From Maylandia zebra (Eukaryota; Chordata; Actinopteri; Cichliformes; Cichlidae), in assembly GCF_041146795.1 (NCBI RefSeq), contig NC_135180.1, positions 33,720,794 through 33,784,793 of the forward strand: DNA of 64,000 bases, given 5' to 3'. The first letter of the stretch is position 1; the number at the start of each line of letters is the position of its first letter. The position numbers and the translations under genes are program-made. Shown here piece after piece: positions 22,001 to 31,632 of the stretch. The notes under the pieces are model-generated. The model saw only the letters and a list, made by a program, of their open reading frames with translations. It made no database searches and was not told where the DNA came from.

Positions 22001-25000
22001 TCATCCAAACCTACCTGGTTCTCTTTGAAAAAGTAAGTCCTGAATTAACTGTGATTAACTGAAGAAGCTTCTCGGATGAGAGGTGAAACATCTTCAAGCA
22101 ACCTAAAGAAGTCCAAACGCTTTTCTTTCCAAGCTCCTTAGACTACGATGGCCTGGATGACTGAGAACCTTCACAGACAAACTGTGATTATCTACATTTT
22201 TTGGAAAGTTGAGTTCAGTTTCACTAAACACATTCAGGCCTGATTACAGGCATACCTGTTGAATCAGGAAATCACATAAATAGAACCTGTCTGACAAAAT
22301 AAAGTACACTAAAAGATCTCAAAACGCTGCACATCATGTCACTAAAGAAACACCTGATAAACAAAGTAACTGACATCTATCCATCAGGAAAGGGTTACAA
22401 AGCCATTTCTAAGGCTTTGGGACTCCAGCCATTATACACAAAGGGAGAAAACTTGGAACAGTGGTGAACCTTCCCAGGAGTGTCTGGCCTACCAACATTA
22501 TTACAAGAGCACATCAACAACTCAACCAAGAGGTCACAAAAGAACCCAGAACATGTCTCTGTTAATATCAGCGTTCATGGTTCAACAGTAAGAAAGAGAC
22601 TAGGCAGAAATGGCATCCATGGGAGAGTTCAAGGAGAAAACCTCTACAGACCAAAAAAACCCCCACAAGGCTCATCTCACATCTGCATGAAAGCATCTGC
22701 ATGATCCCCGTGACTTCTGAAAATATTCTGTGGACTGATGAAGGTTTGAGTCCCACTACATCTGGTGTAAAATTAACACAGCATTTCAGAAAAGGAACAT
22801 CATACCAACAAAACATCTCGAAGGATAATGTCCAGCATCTGTTTATGACCTCAAGCTGAAGCACACTTGGGTTCTACAGCAGGACAATGATCCAAAACAC
22901 ACCAGCATGTCCACCTGTTAATGCAGGGGTGGGGAACTCCAGGCCTCAAGGGCCAGTGTCCTGGTTTTAGATCTCACCCTGGGTCAACACACCTGATTCA
23001 GATGATTAGTTCATTACCAGGCCTCTGGAGAACTTCAAGACATGTCGAGGAGGTAATTTATCCATTTAAGTCAGCTGTGTTGGATCAAGAACACATCTAA
23101 AACCTCCAGGACACCGGCCCTTGAGGCCTGGAGTTCCCCAACCTCTGTCTCAACAGCTTAAGAAAAACAAAATATACAGTTTTGAGTAGTTTAGTCCTGG
23201 CTAGAATCTGATTGAGATGCTGTGGCATGACATTAAAAAGGTGGTTCATGCAGAAACCCACCGATGTGGCTGAATTACAACAATTCTGCAAAAATAAGTG
23301 AGCAAAAATTCCTCCACAACACTGTAAAAGACTCCCTGCCAGTTATCACAAACATTTCAGTGCAGCTGTTGCTGCTAAAGGTGGCCCAATCAGTTATATG
23401 GTTAAGGGGCAATCACTTTTTCACACAGGACCATGAAGGTTCTAAATTTTCATTTAGAAACCACATTTTGTGTTTACTTGTGCCATCTCTGTGTAATATT
23501 TAAATTTGTTTGATGATCTGAAACATTTAAGTGTGATAAACATACAAACCAAAAATAGGAAATCAGGAAGGGGTCAAACACTTTTCACACTACTGTAAGT
23601 GTTGCTTATAAAAACATTGAGCCAAAAAACACAGTTACGATTTTGTGAGAACACGAGCTACTGTGGTTCAGTCGGTCCAAACTGCTGTGGCTGGCCTAAG
23701 ATTTCCACAAAGAACAGAGAACCAAAAATGGACAGCAAATTCAAAAGATGAATAAATCTCTAGGGGTTAAAGAAAAGATCAGCACACTCTGATCTCTCTG
23801 ATTACTGACTGCACATGCTTCCAGATAAGCTTTATGACAATTCATTGATCATCTTTTTGTCTTCAGCGTAAAACTACTTCCAAATAAGCATGAGTTTGGG
23901 TAACCACACTCCCAACCTATAAAGTTAAAGTGAAAAAGGAAATTGAAATGACAGTACAGACAACCCAACAGCAGAGGGAGGACTGGTACCTTTTTTCAAA
24001 GTAGTAGTTACAGATTTATCTAAGAAAAACAGTTACTGAGGCAGTTTTTCACTGCATATTTCAAGGTCTGGCTAATATAACACATGTAGGATAACCAAAT
24101 GGATCTGAACATTTGTGTTTGTGTGAATGGATAAATGATGACAAATTAAAGGGAAACTTAAATGTTAGTGTTAGTTCTGTTCACCACCATAGCACTGTTT
24201 TACTCCTATAGCAGAATCGCAAAGAATCAATGCCAAAGCTGAATTAAGCCGCTCTAGTGGCACACATTGGCACAATACCTTACTAAAGTCCCTGTGCAGA
24301 CATGGACTCCTCTCTGATAACCTGATAGCGCACAAGAGTCAGTTTCATCACCATTAGGTCGGCCACTTTTCTTTAAGAATCACAACTGCAATTTTCCACA
24401 ATCTTCATGTACCACTTTCAGAATGGTGCAAGTCTAAACCCATGCCGCTAAATTAACTGGAAGACTCGCACAAGATTATGATCATGTGTGTGTTATGCAT
24501 CTTAAGTTGCTCAACAATAAACATCACAGTTTAAGAGAATGCTTTAAAAGTATCAACATGAGTGTATAGTTCGGCTTGAGGCTCACGCTTCTAACTTCAC
24601 AGTCTAACACCAGCCGAGCTAATCTCTAGAAAGATTAAGTTTATTCCATACCTGCTACGTCAGAAAGCAGCAGAAATTTGTTAAAGTTATACCCAAAACT
24701 GAAACAAGATATAGCATCTAATTACACCGTGCTCACCTCTTAAAACTAATCTGTCCCACATAGATGCATCTTAATAATTCTCAAGGCATGGCATATCCCA
24801 TGTGAAGTAGCTATCAAAGTAATCAAAATACAGCTACTATGGTTAGGAAACTCTTCTCTTATAAAAAACATCACTTGATAAACTGTCAAACTGTCAAAGA
24901 ATAATATTGCAGTAGTGCTATGGATCAATACTGTGGGTCTGAATGAATCCACCCAATCTTTCATTCTTTCCTCTTAGCCTCTGCTGCTCTATGTGCTGGG

Positions 25001-26064
25001 ACCACACCTCATCCCTGAGTGTTTTTATGTGTGTTTGTGTTAATTATTAATGTATTGATACATTACTGTGTTTGCATATTCATACTGTGGGGACTCTCCA
25101 CCCTTTTTGGGGTCAAAAAGCAAGTTCCCATAATGCAAATCATTAACTTTGATAAGACAATTTCTGTTCTGTGCATGTGTGTGTGGTGTTTGTGTATGTG
25201 TGCGTGTGCAAGGTTCGAGTAATGCACAGGAAGCTCAGATGAGTTTCACAAAACACATGATGAACTCTTAAAATAGCACTAGCAAACAAATGCAAATCAA
25301 GCACTTTGTACTGAACCACATGAACAAAAATATTTACACTCATCACCTCCTGTTTTAATAGTATCCTCTCTAGCATTACTAAGTTGTCACAACCACATTA
25401 GCTTTCTTGCTCTCAGAGCACTACAGAAACCCCAGATGTTTTTTCATCTGAGACACGTCACTGCTGTGAAGGCATGGCGAAAACAATCAAAAGCCAGGGG
25501 GAAATTCTGATGCTTCAGTGAAAGGTCAGGGCATTTCAGCATGAGAGAAAACAAGTTCTTCTGTCCTCGCAGTCCTTGTATTCACTTCCTGCTGTGGAGG
25601 AGGTGAATGCACGTAATCTGGTATTTCGGGTAAAGATCTGGCTGATAGGGAGGTAAAGGAAATGAACTTATGCATAATTAGAAGAAAAAAAAGAACTCAC
25701 TACAGAGCACCCTCTATATATCGATACATGTCTTACCCCCTTTGGCATCTGTCTCCAGGACTGGAGGAACAGCATTTCTTAATTCACCAGAGTCAATGGA
25801 GACGCTCCGATCCCGCTTGGTTTTGGTTTTCAGCATCCCTCCAGTGCCACTCACTGATTGGCTGCCAACTTTGAGCCCAGGGTTGCTCAGAGACAACTGG
25901 CTGGTTTTGACTCCATGGTTGCCAGAACCAATGCCCTTTGAACCCAGGTGGGTAGCAGATCCTGGCTGCTGCTGCTGCGCCTGCTGATTTACGCTGGGTA
26001 TTTGGGATCGGCTGTCACCGGTGACCTGCTTGCCATGACTGGCCAGTTTATTGTCTGGGTGCAT
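14843..26064 (-). CDS. bcl9l: bcl9l: BCL9-like Wnt/beta-catenin co-activator
   Basis: Seven coding exons on minus: 25737-26064 (from ATG), 20330-20452, 19732-19906, 19565-19649, 16661-19043, 16287-16541 and 14843-16005 (TGA 14845-14843). All introns are GT-AG and all phases agree; the total is 4512 nt, or 1503 residues, near the length of mammalian BCL9L. Domains in order: KRDRSVSIDSGE and SKRRCVLEKKQPYSGDEWCS, which mark BCL9L rather than BCL9; HD1 (VVYVFTTNLAN then AAEAVIKGQADSIL), which binds the Pygopus PHD finger; HD2 (SKEQLEHRERSLQTLRDIER), the helix that binds beta-catenin armadillo repeat 1; HD3 (AWRKLQEEFYQEKRR); and a C-terminal conserved block (TGIPEFDLSRIIP). The protein bridges nuclear beta-catenin to Pygopus in TCF-target transcription. 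The rest is Pro/Gly/Met/Gln-rich and disordered. Confidence 0.93.
16287..16541 (-). CDS. bcl9l: bcl9l exon: SQNPLSLIMSQMSKYAIPSS block
   Basis: A 255-bp exon (acceptor CTTTTTGCAG, donor GGAG|GTATGA), phase 1 at both ends. It encodes the Ser-rich linker and the conserved NPLSLIMSQMSKYA and STPLYHDAIKTIATSDDE segments shared by BCL9 and BCL9L. Function is not well defined beyond the C-terminal activation half. Confidence 0.92.
16661..19043 (-). CDS. bcl9l: bcl9l large central exon with HD2 and HD3
   Basis: A 2383-bp exon (acceptor TTTTCTGCCACAG; donor ACAG|GTAGAC). HD2, the beta-catenin-binding helix, lies at about 18555-18640; HD3 is at about 18130-18200, followed by RGPPPPYHSKPGDQ. The rest is low-complexity Pro/Gly/Met/Ser sequence with SPxK-type repeats (LKSP, MKSP, SPARLKSP) towards the 3' side and a single Q tract (VQQQQQM). 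An Asn-rich run at about 18470-18520 is specific to this sequence relative to mammals, as far as I recall. Confidence 0.94.
19044..19564 (-). other. bcl9l: bcl9l intron with a small GACA/GTCT inverted repeat
   Basis: A 521-bp intron between the HD1 exon and the large exon. It contains GTCTGTCTGTC at about 19375-19385 and its complement GACAGACAGACAG at about 19396-19408, enough to form a small hairpin. Nothing else was recognised. Confidence 0.5.
19565..20452 (-). CDS. bcl9l: bcl9l HD1 exons (Pygopus-binding)
   Basis: Three small exons. 20330-20452 (123 bp) encodes VMRSKRRCVLEKKQPYSGDE and the acidic PDTEEDEDKP. 19732-19906 (175 bp) ends in VVYVFTTNLAN. 19565-19649 (85 bp) encodes AAEAVIKGQADSILLFHQQN and ends LEQ. 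The last two together form HD1, the HD fold that docks on the back of the Pygopus PHD finger. Several of these exons are too short or lack an ATG and would be missed by frame-only scans; I derived the borders from splice sites and phase. Confidence 0.9.
20211..20236 (+). repeat. G26 homopolymer in a bcl9l intron
   Basis: 26 consecutive G on plus (C on the bcl9l transcript), preceded by GCGCGC, roughly 95 bp past the donor of exon 20330-20452. Long G runs are rare in vertebrate DNA, form G-quadruplexes and are length-unstable. The true length may differ from the assembly. Confidence 0.95.
22058..22179 (+). mobile_element. Short retroelement insertion inside the Tc1 element, with 11-bp target-site duplication
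   Basis: 122 bp flanked by the direct repeat AACTGTGATTA at 22047-22057 and 22180-22190. The insert starts GAAGAAGCTTCTCGGATGAG and ends near GGATGACTGAGAACC, a widespread fish repeat that looks like the last coding bases and tail of a LINE ORF. The duplication length and truncation fit reverse transcription at a nick. Confidence 0.75.
22924..23147. mobile_element. hAT-type MITE nested in the Tc1 element
   Basis: 224 bp with terminal inverted repeats: CAGGGGTGGGGAACTCCAGG at the left and, inverted, CAGAGGTTGGGGAACTCCAG at the right. It has no coding capacity. The CAG-plus-GTTCCCC ends are those of the small hAT elements common in teleosts. The 8-bp target-site duplication expected for hAT is not clear, probably through divergence. 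Confidence 0.8.
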
Positions 26065-26150
26065 TTGAAAGGCTGGTGATTGAGGTGAAGGTCTGGTAAG
26101 GAGAACTGCTGGGCTGTTAGTCAGTGGAGTCACATTGCTTACAGGCGACA
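25737..26150 (-). CDS. bcl9l: bcl9l first recognised coding exon (N-terminal)
   Basis: Exon 25737-26150 (acceptor TTTTTTTCTCCATCAG, donor GGGG|GTAAGA). The first in-frame ATG is at 26064-26062, giving MHPDNKLASHGK, which fits the family's MHPxNKL motif, and is taken as the start. However, the frame is open through the 29 codons before it to the exon edge, and the exon upstream is open in the same frame, so an N-terminal extension is possible. The 3' part encodes KRDRSVSIDSGEL, including basic residues that may serve nuclear import, and a QQQQ stretch. Confidence 0.88.
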
Positions 26151-26261
26151 CTGATGGAGAAAAGAAAAAAAATAAATAAATCAGTGATCAGTATTTTAAA
26201 GGCTGGTTCTAGGTTAGGTGTTTAAACCAAACTTAAGCCGTGTTCACTCACCTCATCTCAC

Positions 26262-26325
26262 CTAGACACTCAGCTGACACATCGCCATGCTGGTTTCCAG
26301 GATGCTTCACTGACCACACATAGAC
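26262..26325 (-). other. bcl9l: Probable upstream bcl9l exon, coding status uncertain
   Basis: 64 bp between an acceptor (CTGTCCCCTAG) and a donor (CTAG|GTGAGA). It is fully open (VYVWSVKHPGNQHGD, then VSAECL) in the phase that joins exactly to exon 25737-26150 (phase 1), but has no ATG in that frame. Either it is 5' UTR, with the start at MHPDNKL, or a coding exon continuing from a further 5' exon. Confidence 0.45.
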
Positions 26326-28514
26326 CTAGGGGACAGTAACAGAGGAATATCATTAGCAGAGGCAGACGGCGACCTTTACAGCTAACACTGTTAGTTATGT
26401 GTCCTCAACCTGTGGGTCAAAGTCAACGTCATGAGACAGAAGAGAGAGAAAAAGCCAAAGACTGATAACAGAGTAAGGCCAAAAACACACCGAGGTAACT
26501 GTCTCTTTAAGGCAAAGAGTGCAAAACTGAGTTTGAGCTGGGGGAGGGACCCGAAACTCAGAAGTAGCTCAGTAGCAGTGTTTAAGGTACCGCCCTCTTC
26601 TAAACACTTTGCAAACCGCAAAAACTCCACCACATACAATGCTGTTTAGCAAAAATCCTGTTTCCCTCACTTAGACACACTCATTCCTGTTTCACACTTG
26701 TAGCACAAAACAGATAAACTAACTACTCGATACTAACAGATTTTATTTTTGGACTATTTAGACACGCAACCAAATCTCAAGACATCATCAGAACTATTTA
26801 CCTTTGCTTTAATGTAATTTAGAGTGACCAAAGATCCCAGGTAATGAGGCCCTAATCATAGACTTTCAATTATTTTCTTTACAGAAAAGGTTAAGGTATA
26901 ACAACAGACTTTTCCCAAGCAAGAATGAAGCTAAATATTAGTAATGGAGGACTTCAAATCAAATCTGCTGCTGCAAGCTGGCACTCTTTTGACACCACCA
27001 CCTGCCTATGTCCATAACCTCAAGTTTATGTTTTTAATATCTGCTACTGCAGTGAGCTGTTTTTGGTGAAAAATATTTTATGCATTCTAACAACTAGCTC
27101 TAAACAAGCAGACTGAGTTCATCCCATAAAAGATACCTGTGCAGAAAACATTAGTTCTTCAATATTTGCAGGTTTCAAGATTAGCTGGTCAAAAAAAAAA
27201 AAAAAAACAAAAAAAAAAAACCCTGTTTAAAATAAATATCTAGGCCAGATCTTTGGCTGACATCAGGCAGATCGCGTGTAAACACTTCTGACTGATGACA
27301 CAATCCTAGTCAATCAGGTCAGCTGTTCCGCTCCAAAAGAACCATCTGTAGCACTCACTCACCTTCACAGGTAATGGTAAACACAATGCTCCCATTAGTC
27401 ATTAACCAACACTGGCTCAAGTCAGCACAGGAGGGTGCCTTGTTCACTGGCTGAGGATTTCATCATTCATTAACTCAAACAGGGACAGTCAGACGTTGCA
27501 ACTGTTGACAAAGTATGACTCACTGCTTTGTGCAACACAAAGGGGAGGCAGACTAATCATATGGTGACAGGCTGACCTTCAAGTGGACACTTATGAGAAG
27601 AAAGAGCCGGCTAAAATGAATACCTGTCTAATGGTTATCAAGCCAACTCTGTCATTTATGCTACTGTTGGCATGTTGAGGGGAATCAAGGCAATAAGGGT
27701 GCAGCTTAAATTGGAAAAAGTGGAAGAATTGAAGAGTCACCGAAGTAAATCTTGTGTTTCACTTGAACACTATAAACAGTTCAGCCTCATGCTGCCATTA
27801 TCCACCACTTCTTGCAACATGTATGGATGTCTACTGTAATGTTCTTTGTGAGTGGCTGCTTGAAAATGAAGCCTGTCTCAGAGTGAATGGAGAGAACTGA
27901 GTTTATATTACATTTGCATGTTTAATATACATCACATTTGTTTTTGGTTTTTTGCAACAAAGATAGCGATGGTGGAAACGCTCAACTCGAATCTTCAAAA
28001 TGGGACTTTACAAACCAAGGATTTACATCACAGTGGCAGTACACACTCTGTACTACTATTTGTGTCTCTCGTTTGTTCTCCGTTTTATGCAGGAGATTGG
28101 CATGCATCTCCTCTCCAAAACACACAAAAAAGCAAAGCAACATAGGTGAAGTAAAAATCAATGTTATTAATGTGGTCTTATATTACTGCAAGAGCAATTA
28201 AAGCTTCCTACTATGGTGGTAACCCTTGTGGCTACTGTGTTTTTTTGTTTGTTTGTTTTTTTGACCTGCCAGGACCCACCTTTTTTCTTTTTTTAAATAT
28301 ACACAAGGTGCATGTTTTAGCAAATCTCAGAAAGCTATTTGGACTGAAGCAAAAAAAAAAAAAAAAAAAAAAAAAGCCTTGCAATTTTATATATTGTTAA
28401 GGATTCAGTGTATACATGTGTGGCTTTACATTCCTGTGCATAGAATTATATAGAATCAGACAGTATAGAATTATACTGACTGTAGTTAACTGCAGTGAGT
28501 TTTGGTTGGCCTGA
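26326..28514 (-). other. bcl9l: bcl9l 5' intron, proximal part
   Basis: AT-rich intron sequence with an A-rich run at about 27191-27220 and an A25 run at 28351-28375. No exon, promoter or domain recognised. Confidence 0.5.
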
Positions 28515-29250
28515 TTGTTTTGGAAAATGCTCATCTACTGGGATTTAAACACACACCTGTCTTCAGAGTTCATAAAGAAGGGTCAGAAGAAGAGGAAACT
28601 ATTCAGAGGGCGACAGTTCTCTGAAATTAAATGCCTTGTTGATACCAGAGGTCAGAGGGGAAGGGCCAGATTGCTTCTAGTCAACAGGAAGGCAACAGTA
28701 ACTCAAATAACCACTCGTTACAACCAAGGTATGCAGAACTGCATCTCTGAACATGCCTCAGATCTGGAAGGACTACACCAGTTGCCACTCCTGTCAGCTA
28801 TGAATAGGAAATGAGACTGCAATGTGAGCTTGGGCTCACCAAAACTGGTCAATAGAAGACTGGAAAAACATTGTGTAATAAAACAAGTGTTGAATTCTGC
28901 TGTAACATTCAAAAGGTGGGATTAGAATTTCTAGATGGAATGAAAGCAAGGATCCTTTCTGCCATGTATAACTTGTTCAGACTGGTAGTGGTGGTGTAAT
29001 GGTGTGGGGGATATCTTCTTGGAACACCAACTGAGCATTGTGTAAATTCTATAGCCTACCTGAGTATTGTTGCTGACAATGTCCATCCCTTTATGACCAC
29101 AGTGTACCAATCTTCCTGCTTCCACCAGGATACAAACCATTTGCCAAGGCTTAAATAATCTCAAACTTGCTTCTTGACTTCATGAAATGACATGGCAACA
29201 AGTTAACTGTATTCAAATGGACTCTATAGTCATCACATGCTAATACAATA
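28515..29250 (+). mobile_element. Tc1-like transposase relic
   Basis: The plus-strand frame from 28515 contains GQRGRARLLL, RKATVTQITTRYNQGM and PLLSAMNRK, the order seen in the DNA-binding half of a Tc1-like transposase. After a stop, more fragments continue (IEDWKN-like at about 28855; GGVMVWGI-like at about 28988-29015; a HPFMTT-like stretch at about 29080). At least two frame breaks. Terminal repeats were not identified. Confidence 0.75.
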
Positions 29251-30290
29251 GGGCATCTTCAGGATGTGGAGGTACAAGAGATTCACATCATGGATGTGCA
29301 GCCAAACAATTAAAATAGACCAAAAGAACCAAAACATTCTCAAGAGAAATATTTCCAGCAACTTGTTTATTCTAGAAAGCAACAGGGGTCAAATACTGAC
29401 TTTATTTGGTGTCATCTGCATTGATTACATGGTGACCTCACCACACAAGCATAATATTTTTAAAAGTCAAGCTTGAGATATGATAAAGTACTTAATTATG
29501 GTGACATTTGAAAAGTACAATAAATCAGATCAACCTGACATCTGTGCAATTAATGAAATAAAGTAAAAATCAAATCCCTATTCATTTAATTTCTGTCAGG
29601 TTTGAAAATTCTATCTAGCCGTCTAGCTTTTCTGTTCATGTTGACAAGATTATAGCTCTCCATCTGGTCACACAGACTGTGGCTTTCCTGATCAAATACG
29701 GTCTCCTACAGTTATTTCTGGTGTTTTCAAATATGGTGTTGTCATATGCATCTCAAATTCTAAAATATTGGCCCTTTAATGAAAGATGTTGATAAATTTT
29801 ACACCCAAGTTGAAATTGGATAAGACTCAGCCTCCCATAATGGGTAAGAGCAGAGATGATGGAGTTTCATTATACATTCAATTAAGATTCAAGTCTTAAG
29901 TGTGCTAAAGAACATGCTGACACACTCTGGAAATGTATATAGACCAATATACTCTAGCCTCTAGCTCGTTATGTAACTGGGGAGTGCTTCTTTATAAATT
30001 GCACATTACCAAACTAATAAATCAGCCGTACTGACCAATTACATAGCCCCCCAAAAATAAGAAACTAATGCAGAAGTAACTTCAAAAGCTGCACAAATTG
30101 ATACACTCTATGTAGCAATTCAGATACATGTGCCTCAGTAAATGACAACACACTACACTGCTAGCACACAGCACAAATGCAAGCATAAGGTGCATAGTGG
30201 TGGTGGTTGGAGGTGGGGAGGGGGGTTACAGGCCTGAGTACTTCATTGGCTGACTGCAAAAAGTATGCTCAGCCTTTTGAAAAGTCAACT

Positions 30291-30379
<89 letters not shown>

Positions 30380-31390
30380 ATAGTACGCACGGTTTGCATA
30401 CAGTAAAACAGGACACGTCATCATGATGTAGTTTGTTTTTGTGATGCAACAGTCAAGCTGTCAAAGAAAGAATTAATACAGAGAACTAAATGTATATTTC
30501 TTGGTTCAAAATGGGGATTTTGGGTGGTGACACAAAATTAAGCATAAGCAGGCATCAGCTCAGAGATTCCCTGATTATATTGAGAGAGATGCTGCAACAT
30601 ATGTTAAAAATGACTCTGTCGCATGGCGGTATAAATAGTTACAGGGCCCTGCCAACTTCATAGTTAGCACATGCAAAAGCTAATGCGGTGACCGTGCACT
30701 GGGTTTCAGCTTGGTAGTTGCTCCTCAACGACTCAAGATTACACACAAGTACATGCACTTTCCTTTCTAATGTTGTGGGGGGAAAAAAAATTTAAAAACC
30801 CAAAACTAAAAAGGCATAATAGTACTCATTTTACACTTTCCATAAAATACAACAGTAATTAAAGAGAAAAGAACACTTTGGTACACAATCAAATAAATTC
30901 TTTCAGCATTTAAATATCCAAATCATTAACCCAACTTTGAAATTCTGCTATTCATAAACAATTCTGCTCAGTCATCCAAGAATGTCAACAACTAAGTCTG
31001 TCTAGGCAGCTATTTAAATGAAATGCTCACTCAGTGGACTGATGGAGACTGACAGGAAGTGTGTCTATATTTGAACTGCCTCTTTTCAAATATGCCAGTG
31101 TTCCAAGACTCTGAAGATCCCAGCTTAGTTTCAACTAATGCACTCTGTTATACTGCAATACTGCCAACCAGCCTACCTTCATAAAAGCTATAAATTTCAG
31201 CTTTTGTTTAACCTGTCCTCGTACTGTAGCTAATAGAGGAAGTCATTTATAGTGTTGATTTGCATCAAAGTAATGTGTTCATAATATTTAGCAAATGCTT
31301 GTGTGCAAATGCTTGTGTATCCAAATAGATTGAGTAAAATATTATAAACAGCTCTTATGTTATCCCCAGCATAGGAAATGTACATGCCAG
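29251..31390 (-). other. bcl9l: bcl9l 5' intron, middle part
   Basis: No gene. It contains the CA microsatellite listed separately; otherwise AT-rich DNA with nothing recognisable. Confidence 0.5.
30292..30374. repeat. (AC)n microsatellite, 83 bp
   Basis: Uninterrupted AC dinucleotide run of about 41 repeats. Runs of this length are typically highly polymorphic in fish. Confidence 0.97.
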
Positions 31391-31632
31391 CAGCCAGGGG
31401 GGGTAGTACTTGGTCGCCCCATGATCGGAAGGTCGGCGGTTCGAATCCACTTAACGGCTACCCTGAGGTACCCCTGAGCAAGGTACCGTCCCTACACACT
31501 GCTCCCCGGGCGCCTGCTTAGTGGGCTGCCCACTGCTTCACTGAGTGAATGGGTCAAATGCAGAGAAAAACAAGTAATTTCCCCATGGGGATCAATAAAG
31601 TATCCATTATTATTATTATTATTATTATTACT
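31391..31632 (+). mobile_element. tRNA-derived SINE
   Basis: The 5' part resembles a tRNA: a degenerate A-box region around GGTAGTACTTGG and a B box GGTTCGAATCC at 31439-31449. The body is GC-rich (CCCCGGGCGCCTGC...). The 3' tail reads CCCCATGGGGATCAATAAAG followed by (ATT)n. This is the usual layout of a teleost tRNA-SINE in sense orientation. The family is not assigned. Confidence 0.85.

Larger units (their letters stand above)
21830..23597 (+). mobile_element. Tc1/mariner transposon with long terminal inverted repeats, decayed
   Basis: Both ends are visible: TA then CAGTGGTTTGAAAAAGTG at 21830 and, inverted, CAGTAGTGTGAAAAGTG at 23595 followed by TA. The inverted repeats extend at least about 160 bp (shared CAGATCATCAAACA and AATGTGGTTT blocks). 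Between them is a plus-strand transposase relic: a helix-turn-helix-like part (YPSGKGYKAISKALGLQ) at about 22375-22435, an STVRKRLGRNG part at about 22585, and an ILWTDE-like catalytic motif at about 22727-22742, all interrupted by stops. The element is non-autonomous now and carries two later insertions. Confidence 0.88.
20453..25736 (-). other. bcl9l: bcl9l intron, 5.3 kb, hosting a nested transposon
   Basis: Intron between the SKRRC exon and the N-terminal exon. It holds the Tc1 element of 21830-23597 and its nested inserts. The flanks (20453-21829 and 23598-25736) are AT-rich with no coding signal; a short (GT)n stretch lies near 25178-25209. Confidence 0.6.

Noticed and set aside
30292..30374. 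Regular repeat that could be mistaken for a CRISPR-like array
   Set aside because: It is a plain AC microsatellite with no spacers.
31439..31449. tRNA gene suggested by the B box GGTTCGAATCC
   Set aside because: No cloverleaf or anticodon stem; it is the head of a SINE with a 3' tail.
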